Assembly: GCF_040214835.1 (NCBI RefSeq)
Contig: NZ_CP157874.1
Coordinates: 1,182,001-1,246,000 of the forward strand
From: Pseudomonas asiatica
GTDB lineage: Bacteria > Pseudomonadota > Gammaproteobacteria > Pseudomonadales > Pseudomonadaceae
Length of the DNA stretch: 64,000 bases
Direction of reading: 5' to 3'
The notes under the pieces are model-generated. The model was not told the origin of the DNA and did no database searches. It saw only the letters and a program-made list of their open reading frames with translations. The position numbers were made by a program, and so were the translations under genes. This document shows positions 1-8,863 of the stretch, one piece after another; the stretch's first letter is position 1, and every line of letters starts with the position of its first letter.

Positions 1-1206
1 GGGCGCGGTATTGAAGTGGCACAGATTGCCATGCGCTCGCAGAACCCGAACTGCCAGATTACCGGTACCCCCATTACCGCTGATGTGTTCGAAGTTGCGA
101 GCAACCCGGAGATCGACATTGTCATCGAGCTGATCGGTGGCTACACCGTGGCCCGCGAGCTGGTGCTCAAGGCCATCGAAAACGGCAAGCACGTGGTCAC
201 CGCCAACAAGGCGCTGATTGCCGTGCACGGCAACGAAATCTTCGCCAAGGCCCGCGAGAAGGGCGTGATCGTCGCCTTCGAAGCGGCCGTGGCCGGTGGC
301 ATCCCGGTGATCAAGGCCATCCGCGAAGGCCTGTCGGCCAACCACATCAACTGGCTGGCCGGCATCATCAACGGCACCGGCAACTTCATCCTCACCGAAA
401 TGCGTGAGAAGGGCCGTGCCTTCCCGGACGTGCTGGCCGAAGCCCAGGCGCTGGGTTACGCCGAAGCCGACCCGACTTTCGACGTTGAAGGCATCGATGC
501 CGCGCACAAGTTGACCATCCTGGCCTCGATCGCTTTCGGCATCCCGCTGCAATTCGACAAGGCCTACACCGAAGGCATCACCCAGCTGACCACTGCTGAC
601 GTGAATTATGCCGAGGCCCTGGGCTACCGCATCAAGCACCTGGGTGTGGCCCGCCGCACTGCCGAAGGTATCGAGCTGCGCGTACACCCGACGCTGATCC
701 CGGCCGACCGCCTGATCGCCAACGTCAACGGCGTGATGAACGCCGTCATGGTCAACGGCGACGCCGCCGGTTCCACCCTGTACTACGGCGCCGGTGCCGG
801 CATGGAGCCTACCGCTTCGTCGGTGGTCGGTGATCTGGTCGATGTGGTCCGTGCCATGACCTCCGACCCGGAAAACCGCGTGCCGCACCTGGCCTTCCAG
901 CCGGATTCGCTGTCGGCCCACCCGATCCTGCCGATCGAGGCCTGTGAAAGCGCCTACTACCTGCGCATCCAGGCCAAGGATCACCCGGGCGTACTGGCCC
1001 AGGTGGCCAGCATCCTCTCGGAGCGTGGCATCAACATCGAATCGATCATGCAGAAGGAAGCCGAGGAACAGGACGGCCTGGTGCCGATGATCCTGCTGAC
1101 CCATCGTGTGGTCGAGCAGCGTATCAACGACGCCATCGTCGCCCTGGAAGCCCTGCAGGACGTGGTCGGCAAGGTCGTGCGCATTCGCGTCGAGCAGCTC
1201 AACTAA
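1..1206 (+). CDS. hom: Homoserine dehydrogenase, 5' end missing
   Basis: Reduces aspartate semialdehyde to homoserine with NAD(P)H, the branch point to threonine and methionine. The reading frame is open from base 1, so the start lies left of the window; about 401 residues are visible, and family members of roughly 435 residues suggest about 30 are missing, including the N-terminal Rossmann glycine motif. Visible signatures are the NGTGNF loop, the AEADPTFDVEGIDAAHKL segment carrying the catalytic acid and lysine, and a C-terminal ACT domain (YYLRIQAKDHPGVLAQVAS onward), which usually mediates threonine feedback inhibition. thrC follows 58 bp downstream on the same strand, so the two are probably co-transcribed. 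Identification is firm from motifs and context. Confidence 0.96.
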   Translation, partial: GRGIEVAQIAMRSQNPNCQITGTPITADVFEVASNPEIDIVIELIGGYTVARELVLKAIENGKHVVTANKALIAVHGNEIFAKAREKGVIVAFEAAVAGGIPVIKAIREGLSANHINWLAGIINGTGNFILTEMREKGRAFPDVLAEAQALGYAEADPTFDVEGIDAAHKLTILASIAFGIPLQFDKAYTEGITQLTTADVNYAEALGYRIKHLGVARRTAEGIELRVHPTLIPADRLIANVNGVMNAVMVNGDAAGSTLYYGAGAGMEPTASSVVGDLVDVVRAMTSDPENRVPHLAFQPDSLSAHPILPIEACESAYYLRIQAKDHPGVLAQVASILSERGINIESIMQKEAEEQDGLVPMILLTHRVVEQRINDAIVALEALQDVVGKVVRIRVEQLN

Positions 1207-1264
1207 CAATAGTGCCGGCGGGCCGCCAGTGCGGCCCCGGCCCCAGCATCGAAGGTTTGCACCC

Positions 1265-2674
1265 ATGCGCTATATCAGTACCCGCGGCCAGGCTCCGGCC
1301 CTCAATTTCGAAGACGTCCTGCTGGCTGGCCTGGCCAGCGACGGCGGCCTGTACGTCCCGGAAAACCTGCCACGCTTCACCCAGGAAGAAATCGCCTCGT
1401 GGGCCGGCCTGCCGTACCACGAACTTGCCTTCCGGGTGATGCGCCCGTTCGTCGAAGGCAGCATCGCCGACGCCGACTTCAAGAAGATCCTCGAAGAAAC
1501 CTACGGCGAGTTCGCCCACGCCGCGGTTGCCCCGCTGCGTCAGCTGAACAGCAACGAGTGGGTGCTGGAGCTGTTCCACGGCCCGACCCTGGCGTTCAAG
1601 GACTTCGCCCTGCAACTGCTCGGCCGCCTGCTGGACCACGTGCTGGCCAAGCGCAACGAGCGCGTGGTGATCATTGGCGCCACCAGCGGTGACACCGGTT
1701 CCGCCGCCATCGAAGGTTGCCGCCGTTGCGACAACGTCGACATCTTCATCCTGCACCCGCACCAGCGCGTGTCGGAAGTGCAGCGCCGGCAGATGACCAC
1801 CATCTTCGGCGACAACATCCACAACATCGCCATCGAAGGCAACTTCGACGACTGCCAGGAAATGGTCAAGGCCAGCTTCGCCGACCAGTCGTTCCTCAAG
1901 GGCACCCGCCTGGTTGCGGTCAACTCGATCAACTGGGCGCGGATCATGGCCCAGATCGTCTACTACTTCCACGCTGCCCTGCAGCTGGGTGGCCCGGCGC
2001 GTTCCGTGGCGTTCTCGGTGCCGACCGGCAACTTCGGCGACATCTTCGCCGGCTACCTGGCACGTAACATGGGCCTGCCGGTCAGCCAGCTGATCGTCGC
2101 CACCAACCGCAACGACATCCTGCACCGCTTCATGAGCGGCAACCAGTACGTCAAGGAAACCCTGCACGCGACCCTGTCGCCGTCGATGGACATCATGGTC
2201 TCGTCCAACTTCGAGCGCCTGCTGTTCGACCTGCACGGCCGCAACGGCGGCGCCATTGCCGAGCTGATGGCCAACTTCAAGCAAGGTGGCGGCTTCAGCG
2301 TCGAGCAAGACCGCTGGACCGAAGCGCGCAAGCTGTTCGACTCGCTGGCAGTGAGTGACGAGCAGACCTGCGAAACCATCGCCGAAGTGTTCGCCGCTAC
2401 CGGCGAAGTGCTCGACCCGCACACCGCAATCGGCGTCAAGGCCGCCCGCGAGTGCCGCCGCAGCCTGGACACGCCGATGGTGGTGCTGGGTACCGCGCAC
2501 CCGGTCAAGTTCCCGGAAGCGGTGGAGAAGGCCGGTGTTGGCAAGGCGCTGGAGCTGCCGGCGCACCTCAGCGACCTGTTCAGCCGTGAGGAGCGTTGCA
2601 CGGTGCTGGCCAATGACCTGAAGGCTGTGCAGGGCTTTGTCAGCCAGCATGGCAACCGCGGCAAGCCGCTGTAA
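1265..2674 (+). CDS. thrC: Threonine synthase
   Basis: Converts O-phosphohomoserine to threonine using pyridoxal phosphate. The 469-residue product starts at an ATG giving MRYISTRGQAPALNF, the usual N-terminus of the long proteobacterial ThrC class. The PLP lysine sits in GPTLAFKDFALQLLG near residue 112, and the phosphate-binding GATSGDTGSAAIEG loop follows. Domain order and length match E. coli/Pseudomonas ThrC. It lies directly after hom, giving a hom-thrC pair; no thrB lies between them. The longer open frame upstream of the ATG overlaps hom and is not used. Confidence 0.97.
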   Translation: MRYISTRGQAPALNFEDVLLAGLASDGGLYVPENLPRFTQEEIASWAGLPYHELAFRVMRPFVEGSIADADFKKILEETYGEFAHAAVAPLRQLNSNEWVLELFHGPTLAFKDFALQLLGRLLDHVLAKRNERVVIIGATSGDTGSAAIEGCRRCDNVDIFILHPHQRVSEVQRRQMTTIFGDNIHNIAIEGNFDDCQEMVKASFADQSFLKGTRLVAVNSINWARIMAQIVYYFHAALQLGGPARSVAFSVPTGNFGDIFAGYLARNMGLPVSQLIVATNRNDILHRFMSGNQYVKETLHATLSPSMDIMVSSNFERLLFDLHGRNGGAIAELMANFKQGGGFSVEQDRWTEARKLFDSLAVSDEQTCETIAEVFAATGEVLDPHTAIGVKAARECRRSLDTPMVVLGTAHPVKFPEAVEKAGVGKALELPAHLSDLFSREERCTVLANDLKAVQGFVSQHGNRGKPL

Positions 2675-2688
2675 CGGCGTTGCTTTCC

Positions 2689-2792
2689 GGGGCTGCTACG
2701 CAGCCCTTTCGCGACACAAGGCCGCTCCTACAGGAGAATCGCGTTCCCCTGTAGGAGCGGCCTTGTGTCGCGATGGGCCGCAAAGCGGCCCC
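2689..2792. repeat. REP pair (BIME), GGCCTTGTGTCGCGA family
   Basis: Two inverted copies of a REP unit (core GTAGGAGCGGCCTTGTGTCG and its complement) flank a short spacer, with outer arms GGGGCTGC / GCGGCCCC. It sits immediately 3' of thrC and can fold into a long hairpin, so it may stabilise or terminate the hom-thrC transcript. Confidence 0.85.
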
Positions 2793-2890
2793 AAAATCTA
2801 AGCCTTTTCCCACATCTCCATCAGAAACATCCTATTCGGCCCGCCCAGCGCAAAGCCTAAATTAGCCGGTCCTCCCATAAGGAGCGGCTC

Positions 2891-3310
2891 ATGCACCAGC
2901 CCTACGTGTTGATCCATCAGGCTCGCCCATCCCATCAGATCCTCCTGCACCAGGCCCTCAATGCCCAAGGCATGTTCCATGTGCGCATCAGCGAAACCAG
3001 CGCAGACCTCGACGCCTGCCTGAACGCCGATCACCGCCCCGATCTGTTGATCCTTGACCACGCCATGCCTACCCGGGCCGGCCTTGCCTTGCTCGAACAG
3101 CAGCACCGAACCCTCGCTTTGCTGTTCGTCGGCCAGGCTATCCCCAAGCGCCGCAACCTTGCCCAAGAGGCCAGAAACCGGGGCCTGTGGGTGCTCGCCG
3201 AACTGCCCTGGCCGCTGTCGATGCCAAGCCTGCAGCGTGCCCTGCAAGCACTGCAGGCGCGCCCGTGGCGGCGTATTCAAACTGTCACGTCCGCCCCGCA
3301 TGCTCACTGA
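2891..3310 (+). CDS. Degenerate CheY-like receiver protein
   Basis: A 139-residue protein with the outline of a single receiver domain. DLLILDHAMPTRAGLALL matches the phospho-acceptor strand (Asp about 56) followed by the usual MP turn. The N-terminal acidic pair that binds Mg2+ is absent (YVLIHQARPSHQ), and the conserved lysine before the last helix is replaced in VLAELPWPL, so phosphorylation is doubtful. There is no output domain. An ATAAGGAGCGG ribosome-binding site precedes the ATG. No kinase lies nearby. I infer a pseudo-receiver acting through protein contact; function unknown. Confidence 0.6.
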   Translation: MHQPYVLIHQARPSHQILLHQALNAQGMFHVRISETSADLDACLNADHRPDLLILDHAMPTRAGLALLEQQHRTLALLFVGQAIPKRRNLAQEARNRGLWVLAELPWPLSMPSLQRALQALQARPWRRIQTVTSAPHAH

Positions 3311-3389
3311 AGCAGCCGCGGTGTAACGAACTTTCCGCTGCGTCTGTTGGTCAGTTCCTCTATACCCCACCACGCAGCGAGTGATCCGG

Positions 3390-3671
3390 ATGGAAAGAAT
3401 CTGCAGACTGCTCAACGAAGCCCTGACCCCCTATAAGACCCACCTCGGCATCGCCGATGCCCAGGGTAATCGCCAATTGACCATTCACGACCGCCTCGCC
3501 GGCATCACCCTGCGGCGCACGGTCAGCGAGCGCCAGTTGCAGGAACAAAGCCTGTTGATCGACCTGGTGGATGGCCTGCACCGCGACCTGCAAGTCGCCG
3601 AAGGGCGTTTGCAGCCCTGTGTGATCGCGGCATTGCAGCAGCGCCAGCAACCCCATGGAACCTTTGCCTGA
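3390..3671 (+). CDS. DUF3509 family protein
   Basis: A 93-residue soluble protein beginning MERICRLLNEALTPYKTHLG, which I recognise as the Pseudomonas DUF3509 family of unknown function. The core INxDR-like stretch (LTIHDRLAGITLRRTVSERQL) is followed by a helical C-terminus. An in-frame GTG three codons upstream (3381) is an alternative start. No signal peptide or membrane segment. A strong intrinsic terminator lies about 95 bp downstream, suggesting a short independent transcript. Confidence 0.7.
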   Translation: MERICRLLNEALTPYKTHLGIADAQGNRQLTIHDRLAGITLRRTVSERQLQEQSLLIDLVDGLHRDLQVAEGRLQPCVIAALQQRQQPHGTFA

Positions 3672-3765
3672 GTGGCATATCAGACACTGTAAGGGCAGCC
3701 GGGCCAGTGCTTTGCTCCGGCGCTGGCAAGGCTGTCACGGGAAGCCCCCAAGGGCTTTCGCTTGG

Positions 3766-3804
3766 CCCCGGGCGTGTTTCCCCAGCGCCCGGGGTTTCTT
3801 TTTT
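3766..3804 (+). terminator. Intrinsic terminator after DUF3509
   Basis: A 9-bp G+C stem (CCCCGGGCG / CGCCCGGGG) with an 11-nt loop is followed by TTTCTTTTTT on the + strand. A second small hairpin (AAGCCC…GGGCTT) lies just upstream. This is the canonical rho-independent arrangement. Confidence 0.85.
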
Positions 3805-3823
3805 GGGGGGACAGGCACATATC

Positions 3824-3942
3824 CTTGTAGGAGCGGCCTTGTGTCGCGACGGGCCGCAAAGCGGCCCCGGCAATCTTCGCGGCGAAGCTGAAAATGTGGG
3901 GCCGCTACGCGCCCCATCGCGACACAAGGCCGCTCCTACAGG
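3824..3942. repeat. REP pair (BIME), GGCCTTGTGTCGCGA family
   Basis: Inverted REP copies (TTGTAGGAGCGGCCTTG … CAAGGCCGCTCCTACA) around a central CTTCGCGGCGAAG palindrome, located between the DUF3509 terminator and the 3' end of the leftward solute-binding-like gene. Confidence 0.85.
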
Positions 3943-3956
3943 GGCCGATCGGGCAG

Positions 3957-4832
3957 CTAGTGGTCTTCGAAGAAGCGCTTGCTCTCTTCCAGGTAGTTTT
4001 CCTGCAACGCCGGGTCCAGCCAGCGTGCATACAACCCCGGCAACACATCCCGGCGCAAGGCAGGCAGCAGTTGGTCGATGTGCGCAATCGCTTCACGCCC
4101 CAGCTCGCTGTTCGAACAACCTACATGCAGAAACTGGTAGCGATTCACCCCTTGCACAGGATGAAACCGGTAGTCAGCCAGTGCCCCGCCTTGCTGCTCC
4201 ACCAGGTAGCGCACTTCGGGCCAGTAACCGAGCACCATGCGCAGGCGCCCGAGCTGTTGCATCTGTAGCAGGTTGGCGGTGGCGTCGTTGCCGTAGTGGC
4301 GGCTGAACGCGCTGTCGGGCAACTGGCGCAGGATGGCGTCGATCTGCGTGCCATAGCTGCGCTCGGCGACAACCCCCAGCTTCAGCGGGGCCTTGCTCAG
4401 CAGGCCATGCAGGTCTACCTCCTGGCCGTCGAGGTAAGGCGCCACCAGCGCCTCGCTGTCCTTGCGCAGCACCAGGCCGCCACTGAGTACGCCCAGGGAT
4501 GGCACGGAAAACCGCACATATTCGGCGCGCTCCGGCGTCCACAGCAGGGTAGGGTCGCAGGTGAAGCTATTCAGGTCCTGAAGCATCTGGATGCCGCGGG
4601 CGCGGTTGACCCGCACGATGCTGTGGTCGTACTCGGGCATCTGCCTGATCAGCAGGGGCAACAGCTGGTCGATCACCCCTTGGCCTTTTTCCGGACCTTC
4701 CAGAATGGTGAGCGGCGGCAGGTCGCGCACCAGCCAGAAGAGGCGCTCCTTGGCACTGGCAGGTTGCAACAGCAATGCGGGCAGCAGCCCGCACAGCAGG
4801 ACCAGGTGACGTAGGCAACGGGCAGCGCGCAT
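3957..4832 (-). CDS. Periplasmic solute-binding-like protein (TIGR02285/SBP_bac_3-like)
   Basis: A 291-residue predicted secreted protein. The start chosen (MRAARCLRHLVLL) gives a clear signal peptide: basic N-terminus, hydrophobic core to about residue 24, then LQPASA before KERLFWLVRD. The mature part resembles type 2 periplasmic binding folds of the amino-acid/TIGR02285 type (PPLTILEGPEKGQGVIDQLL; LKLGVVAERSYGTQID). The gene begins 20 bp after the CoA-transferase stop codon, so both are probably on one leftward transcript. No ABC permease or ATPase is adjacent, so a direct transport role is not supported; a sensory or orphan binding role is possible. The ligand cannot be told from sequence. 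Confidence 0.6.
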   Translation of the reverse strand: MRAARCLRHLVLLCGLLPALLLQPASAKERLFWLVRDLPPLTILEGPEKGQGVIDQLLPLLIRQMPEYDHSIVRVNRARGIQMLQDLNSFTCDPTLLWTPERAEYVRFSVPSLGVLSGGLVLRKDSEALVAPYLDGQEVDLHGLLSKAPLKLGVVAERSYGTQIDAILRQLPDSAFSRHYGNDATANLLQMQQLGRLRMVLGYWPEVRYLVEQQGGALADYRFHPVQGVNRYQFLHVGCSNSELGREAIAHIDQLLPALRRDVLPGLYARWLDPALQENYLEESKRFFEDH

Positions 4833-4852
4833 GGACCAGGGCCGCGCCAGGG

Positions 4853-6052
4853 TCAGACCGTGCCTGCTGCGCGCAGGCTGGCGATGGCCGCCGCGTCGTA
4901 GCCCAGGTTGCCGAGCAGCGCTTCGGTGTGTTCGCCCAGCGCCGGGCCTACCCACTCGGTGGAGCCGGGGGTGTCCGACAGCTTGGGCACGATGCCCGGC
5001 ATGCGGAATGGCTTGCCGTCCGGCAGCTTGGCCTGCAGGAACATTTCGCGTGCCAGGTACTGCGGGTCGTTGAACATGTCCTCCGCCGAATAGATGCGGC
5101 TGGCCGGCACTTCGGCGGTGTTCAGCACCTGTATCAGTTGCTCCAGCGGCAGGCTGTTGGCCCAGCGGTCGATTACCCCGTACAGCTCGTCACGGCGCAG
5201 GTCGCGGCCATCGTTGGTGGCCAGGGTCGGGTCGTCGGCCAGGTCGGTACGGCCAATGGCCTGCATGAAGCGCTTGAAGATCGCATCGCCGTTGGCGCCG
5301 ATCTGCACATGCTTGCCGTCGGCGCTGGTGTGGATGGAGGAGGGCGTGATGCCCGGCATGATGTTGCCGGTGCGTTCGCGGATAAAACCGAACACATCGA
5401 ACTCCGGGACCATGCTTTCCATCATGGCGAAGATCGCTTCGTACAGGGCCACGTCCACCACCTGGCCCTGGCCGCCGTTGACTTCACGGTGTCGCAGCGC
5501 CATCAGTGCGCCGATCACCCCCCACAGGGCAGCAATCGAGTCACCGATGGAAATGCCCGTGCGCACCGGTGGGCGGTCGTCGAAGCCGGTGATGTAGCGC
5601 AGGCCGCCCATCGACTCGCCCACGGCGCCGAAGCCCGGCTGGTCCTTCATCGGCCCGGTCTGGCCGAAGCCCGACAGGCGCACCATTACCAGGCGCGGGT
5701 TGAGCGCGTGCAGCACGTCCCAGCCCAGGCCGAGTTTTTCCAGCACACCCGGGCGGAAGTTTTCGATCAGGATGTCGGCCTCGGCCAGCAGGCGCTTGAG
5801 AATCTCGCGGCCCTCTGGGTGCTTGAGGTTGAGGGTGAGCGACTGCTTGTTGCGAGCCTGCACGAACCACCACAGCGAAGTGCCCTCGTACAGCTTGCGC
5901 CATTTGCGCAACGGGTCGCCGCCATCGGGCGATTCGACCTTGACCACCTCGGCGCCGAATTCGGCACAGATGCGCGAGGCGAACGGGCCAGCGATAAGGG
6001 TGCCGAGTTCGACAACTTTGAGACCGGCGAGGGGTTTGCTGGGCGTAGTCAT
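4853..6052 (-). CDS. CaiB/BaiF type III acyl-CoA transferase
   Basis: A 399-residue family III CoA-transferase. These enzymes move CoA between carboxylic acids through an aspartyl-CoA intermediate. Typical segments are VVELGTLIAGPFASRICAEFGAEVVKVE near the N-terminus, NFRPGVLEKLGLGWD, RLSGFGQTGPMKDQPGFG, and QVVDVALYEA, which holds the expected catalytic aspartate. Full family length. No dehydrogenase or hydratase gene lies next to it, so the substrate is unknown. The start ATG is followed by TTPSKPLAGLKVVEL, typical of the family. The solute-binding-like gene follows 20 bp downstream. Confidence 0.9.
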   Translation of the reverse strand: MTTPSKPLAGLKVVELGTLIAGPFASRICAEFGAEVVKVESPDGGDPLRKWRKLYEGTSLWWFVQARNKQSLTLNLKHPEGREILKRLLAEADILIENFRPGVLEKLGLGWDVLHALNPRLVMVRLSGFGQTGPMKDQPGFGAVGESMGGLRYITGFDDRPPVRTGISIGDSIAALWGVIGALMALRHREVNGGQGQVVDVALYEAIFAMMESMVPEFDVFGFIRERTGNIMPGITPSSIHTSADGKHVQIGANGDAIFKRFMQAIGRTDLADDPTLATNDGRDLRRDELYGVIDRWANSLPLEQLIQVLNTAEVPASRIYSAEDMFNDPQYLAREMFLQAKLPDGKPFRMPGIVPKLSDTPGSTEWVGPALGEHTEALLGNLGYDAAAIASLRAAGTV

Positions 6053-6185
6053 GGGGCATCCGTGGCAGCTGGGCAGATGCGTGGTTTTATCATAGGTCCG
6101 AAGCGGCAGATACTGCTGCGGGGCAACGAAGGGCAGTATCGGTTAGACTGTGTCACTTTTTCTCTGCGCAAGAAGCCCGTCGACC

Positions 6186-6728
6186 ATGGCCCAGCCGTCC
6201 ACCACCTACAAATTCGAACTGAACCTGACCGACCTCGACCGCGGCGTGTACGAAAACGTCCGTCAGACCATCGCCCGCCACCCTTCGGAAACCGAAGAGC
6301 GCATGGCCGTACGCCTGCTGGCCTACGCCCTTTGGTACAACGAGAACCTGTCGTTCGGCCGTGGCCTGTCCGATGTGGACGAAGCGGCGCTGTGGGAAAA
6401 GAGCCTGGACGATCGCATCCTGCACTGGATCGAAGTGGGCCAGCCGGACGCCGACCGACTGACCTGGTGCTCGCGCCGCACCGAGCGTACCAGCCTGCTG
6501 GCCTACGGCAGCCTGCGCGTATGGCAGAACAAGGTGGTGGACGCGGTCAAGGGCTTGAAGAACCTGAGTATTGCCGCCGTGCCGCAGGAGGTGCTGGAAA
6601 CCCTCGCCACCGACATGCCACGCACCATCAAGTGGGACGTGATGATCAGTGAAGGCACCTTGTTCGTCACCGACGACCGTGGCCAGCACGAAGTGCAGCT
6701 GGAGTGGCTGCTTGGTGAGCGCGGCTGA
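6186..6728 (+). CDS. yaeQ: YaeQ family protein
   Basis: A 180-residue protein whose N-terminus (AQPSTTYKFELNLTDLDRGVY) and internal ERMAVRLLAYALW and GLSDVDEAALWEKSLD segments are hallmarks of YaeQ, a conserved proteobacterial family with a PD-(D/E)XK-nuclease-like fold but unproven biochemical role (the E. coli member is 181 residues). It ends 8 bp before recJ and is probably co-expressed with it, which fits a DNA/RNA-metabolism context but does not prove one. Confidence 0.93.
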   Translation: MAQPSTTYKFELNLTDLDRGVYENVRQTIARHPSETEERMAVRLLAYALWYNENLSFGRGLSDVDEAALWEKSLDDRILHWIEVGQPDADRLTWCSRRTERTSLLAYGSLRVWQNKVVDAVKGLKNLSIAAVPQEVLETLATDMPRTIKWDVMISEGTLFVTDDRGQHEVQLEWLLGERG

Positions 6729-6736
6729 AGCACCCC

Positions 6737-8446
6737 ATGCGTATCGAACCTCGCCCGCTGCCGCCGACCCTGCCATTCCTGGGTAACCTGCCACCCTTGC
6801 TGACCCGCCTGTACGCCGCGCGCGGCGTGCAGAGCGAGGCCGAGCTGGACAAAAGCCTCGCGCGCCTGCTGCCGTACCAGCAGCTCAAGGGCATCGAGGC
6901 CGGCGTGGACCTACTGGTCGAGGCTATCGACCAGCGCCAGCGCATCCTCATCGTCGGCGACTTCGATGCCGACGGCGCCACTGCCAGTACTGTCGGCGTG
7001 CTGGGCCTGCGCCTGCTGGGCGCGGCCCACGTCGACTACCTTGTGCCCAACCGCTTCGAATACGGTTACGGCCTGACCCCGGAAATCGTCGAGGTGGCGC
7101 TGCAACGCCAGCCGCAGCTGCTGATCACCGTGGACAACGGCATTTCCAGCGTCGACGGTGTGGCAGCCGCCAAGGCCGCCGGGCTCAAGGTGCTGGTCAC
7201 CGACCACCACCTGCCGGGCGCGGAGTTGCCCGACGCCGACGCCATCATCAACCCCAACCAGCCGGGCTGCAGTTTCCCGAGCAAGGCGCTGGCCGGGGTA
7301 GGGGTGATCTTCTACGTGCTGATGGCCCTGCGTGCGCGCCTGCGCAGCCTGGGGCGCTACGAAACGCAGCCGCAGCCGAACATCGGCGAATTGCTCGACC
7401 TGGTTGCCCTGGGCAGCGTCGCCGACGTGGTGCCATTGGATGCCAACAACCGCATCCTGGTGCACCAGGGCCTCGAGCGCATTCGCGCCGGCCGCGCCCG
7501 GCCGGGGCTCAAGGCCATTCTTGAAGTGGCCCGTCGCGATCACCGGCGCATCACCTCGACCGACCTTGGCTTCATCCTGGGCCCGCGGCTGAACGCTGCA
7601 GGGCGCCTGGATGACATGAGCCTGGGCATCGAATGCCTGCTGTGTGAAGACGCGGCCCTGGCCCAGGACATGGCCCAGCAGCTGGACGACCTGAACCAGG
7701 ACCGCAAGTCCATCGAACAGGGCATGCAGCGCGAGGCCCTGGCCCAGCTCAAGGACCTGCCTGTCGAGTCGATGCCATATGGCCTGTGCCTGTTCGATGC
7801 CGACTGGCACCAGGGGGTTATCGGTATTCTGGCTTCGCGCCTGAAGGAGCGTTACCACCGGCCGACCATCGCTTTCGCCGACGCTGGCGAGGGTATGCTC
7901 AAAGGGTCGGCGCGTTCGGTGCCGGGGTTCCATATTCGCGATGCGCTGGATGCCGTGGCGGCGCGCCACCCGCAGTTGATCAGCAAGTTCGGCGGCCACG
8001 CGATGGCGGCGGGGTTGTCGTTGCCCGAGGCCAATTTCCCGGCATTTGCCGAGGCGTTCGACGAAGAAGTGCGACGCCAGCTGCGCGAAGAGGACCTGAC
8101 CGGTCGGCTGTTGTCCGATGGCAGCCTGGCGGTGGAGGAGTTTCACCTCGACCTGGCCAAGGCCCTGCGCCATGCCGGGCCCTGGGGGCAGCACTTCCCC
8201 GAGCCGCTGTTCCACGGCGTGTTCCAGTTGGTGGAGCAGCGCGTGGTGGGCGAGCGGCACCTGAAGGTGGTGCTCAAGAGCGAGTGCGGCTCGGTGCGGC
8301 TGGACGGCATTGCCTTTGGCATTGACCGCGAAGTGTGGCCGAACCCGACGGTGCGTTGGGTCGAGTTGGCGTACAAGCTGGATGTGAACGAGTTTCGTGG
8401 TAATGAAAGTGTGCAGTTGATGATTGCCCACATGGAGCCGCGCTGA
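6737..8446 (+). CDS. recJ: Single-stranded-DNA-specific exonuclease RecJ
   Basis: A 5'-3' ssDNA exonuclease used in RecF-pathway recombination and mismatch or base-excision repair. 569 residues, close to E. coli RecJ (577). DHH-family motifs are present in order: VGDFDADGATAS (near residue 74), VTVDNGISS-type motif II, VTDHHLPG (the DHH motif, near residue 156), GSVADVVPL, and the DHHA1 segment FGGHAMAAGLSL (near residue 417). The C-terminal OB-like part is complete. Start ATG lies 8 bp after yaeQ. Followed by a large REP array. Confidence 0.97.
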   Translation: MRIEPRPLPPTLPFLGNLPPLLTRLYAARGVQSEAELDKSLARLLPYQQLKGIEAGVDLLVEAIDQRQRILIVGDFDADGATASTVGVLGLRLLGAAHVDYLVPNRFEYGYGLTPEIVEVALQRQPQLLITVDNGISSVDGVAAAKAAGLKVLVTDHHLPGAELPDADAIINPNQPGCSFPSKALAGVGVIFYVLMALRARLRSLGRYETQPQPNIGELLDLVALGSVADVVPLDANNRILVHQGLERIRAGRARPGLKAILEVARRDHRRITSTDLGFILGPRLNAAGRLDDMSLGIECLLCEDAALAQDMAQQLDDLNQDRKSIEQGMQREALAQLKDLPVESMPYGLCLFDADWHQGVIGILASRLKERYHRPTIAFADAGEGMLKGSARSVPGFHIRDALDAVAARHPQLISKFGGHAMAAGLSLPEANFPAFAEAFDEEVRRQLREEDLTGRLLSDGSLAVEEFHLDLAKALRHAGPWGQHFPEPLFHGVFQLVEQRVVGERHLKVVLKSECGSVRLDGIAFGIDREVWPNPTVRWVELAYKLDVNEFRGNESVQLMIAHMEPR

Positions 8447-8486
8447 GGGTAGATACGCCGCTGCTGACGGCCTGGCGCTGGCCCGT

Positions 8487-8808
8487 TGTGGGAGCGGGTT
8501 CACCCGCGAACACCGGCGAAGCCGGTGCCATCCACCGCGTCGCCTGCTTCGCGGGTAAACCCGCTCCCACAGGGCCTGCGGCGGGCTTGAGACTTGCGCT
8601 GTACCTGTGGGAGCAGGCTTGTCGGCGATCACCGGCGAAGCCGGTGCCATCCACCGAGTCGCTGCTTCGCGGGCATGCCCGCTCCCACAGGGCCTGCACC
8701 GGGCTCAAGGCTTGCGCTGTACCTGTGGGAGCGGGTTCACCCGCGAACACCGGCGAAGCCGGTGCCATGCACCAAGTCGCATTCTTCGCGGGTAAACCCG
8801 CCCACAAG
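8487..8808. repeat. Three tandem REP pairs (GTGGGAGCGGGTTCACCCGCGAA family)
   Basis: Three consecutive units begin with TGTGGGAGC at 8487, 8606 and 8724 (period 119 and 118 bp). Each contains a REP, the small palindrome CACCGGCGAAGCCGGTG and an inverted REP (GGGTAAACCCGCTCCCACAG or variants). The second unit carries AGCAGGCTTGTCGGCG and GCATGCCCGC variants. The array fills the recJ-DUF3077 gap; no gene is seen in 8447-8863. Confidence 0.9.
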
Positions 8809-8863
8809 GCTCTGCGGCGGGCTGGCTAATGTGCTCCATGTGCGATCGATGATCACACCAAAC

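Noticed and set aside
1199..2650. A 483-codon minus-strand frame opposite thrC
   Set aside because: thrC is certain on the + strand; the antisense product has no motif.
3707..4306. A 199-codon + strand frame crossing the DUF3509 terminator and REP pair
   Set aside because: It passes through a terminator and REP DNA and then runs antisense to the solute-binding-like gene.
8487..8808. Possible CRISPR array because of regular spacing
   Set aside because: Units are about 119 bp inverted REP pairs without unique spacers of constant length, and no cas genes are present.
8488..8829. Open frames through the REP array (113 and 95 codons)
   Set aside because: They translate palindromic repeats ([22 protein letters not shown] strings recur at other REP loci), so they are repeat artefacts.
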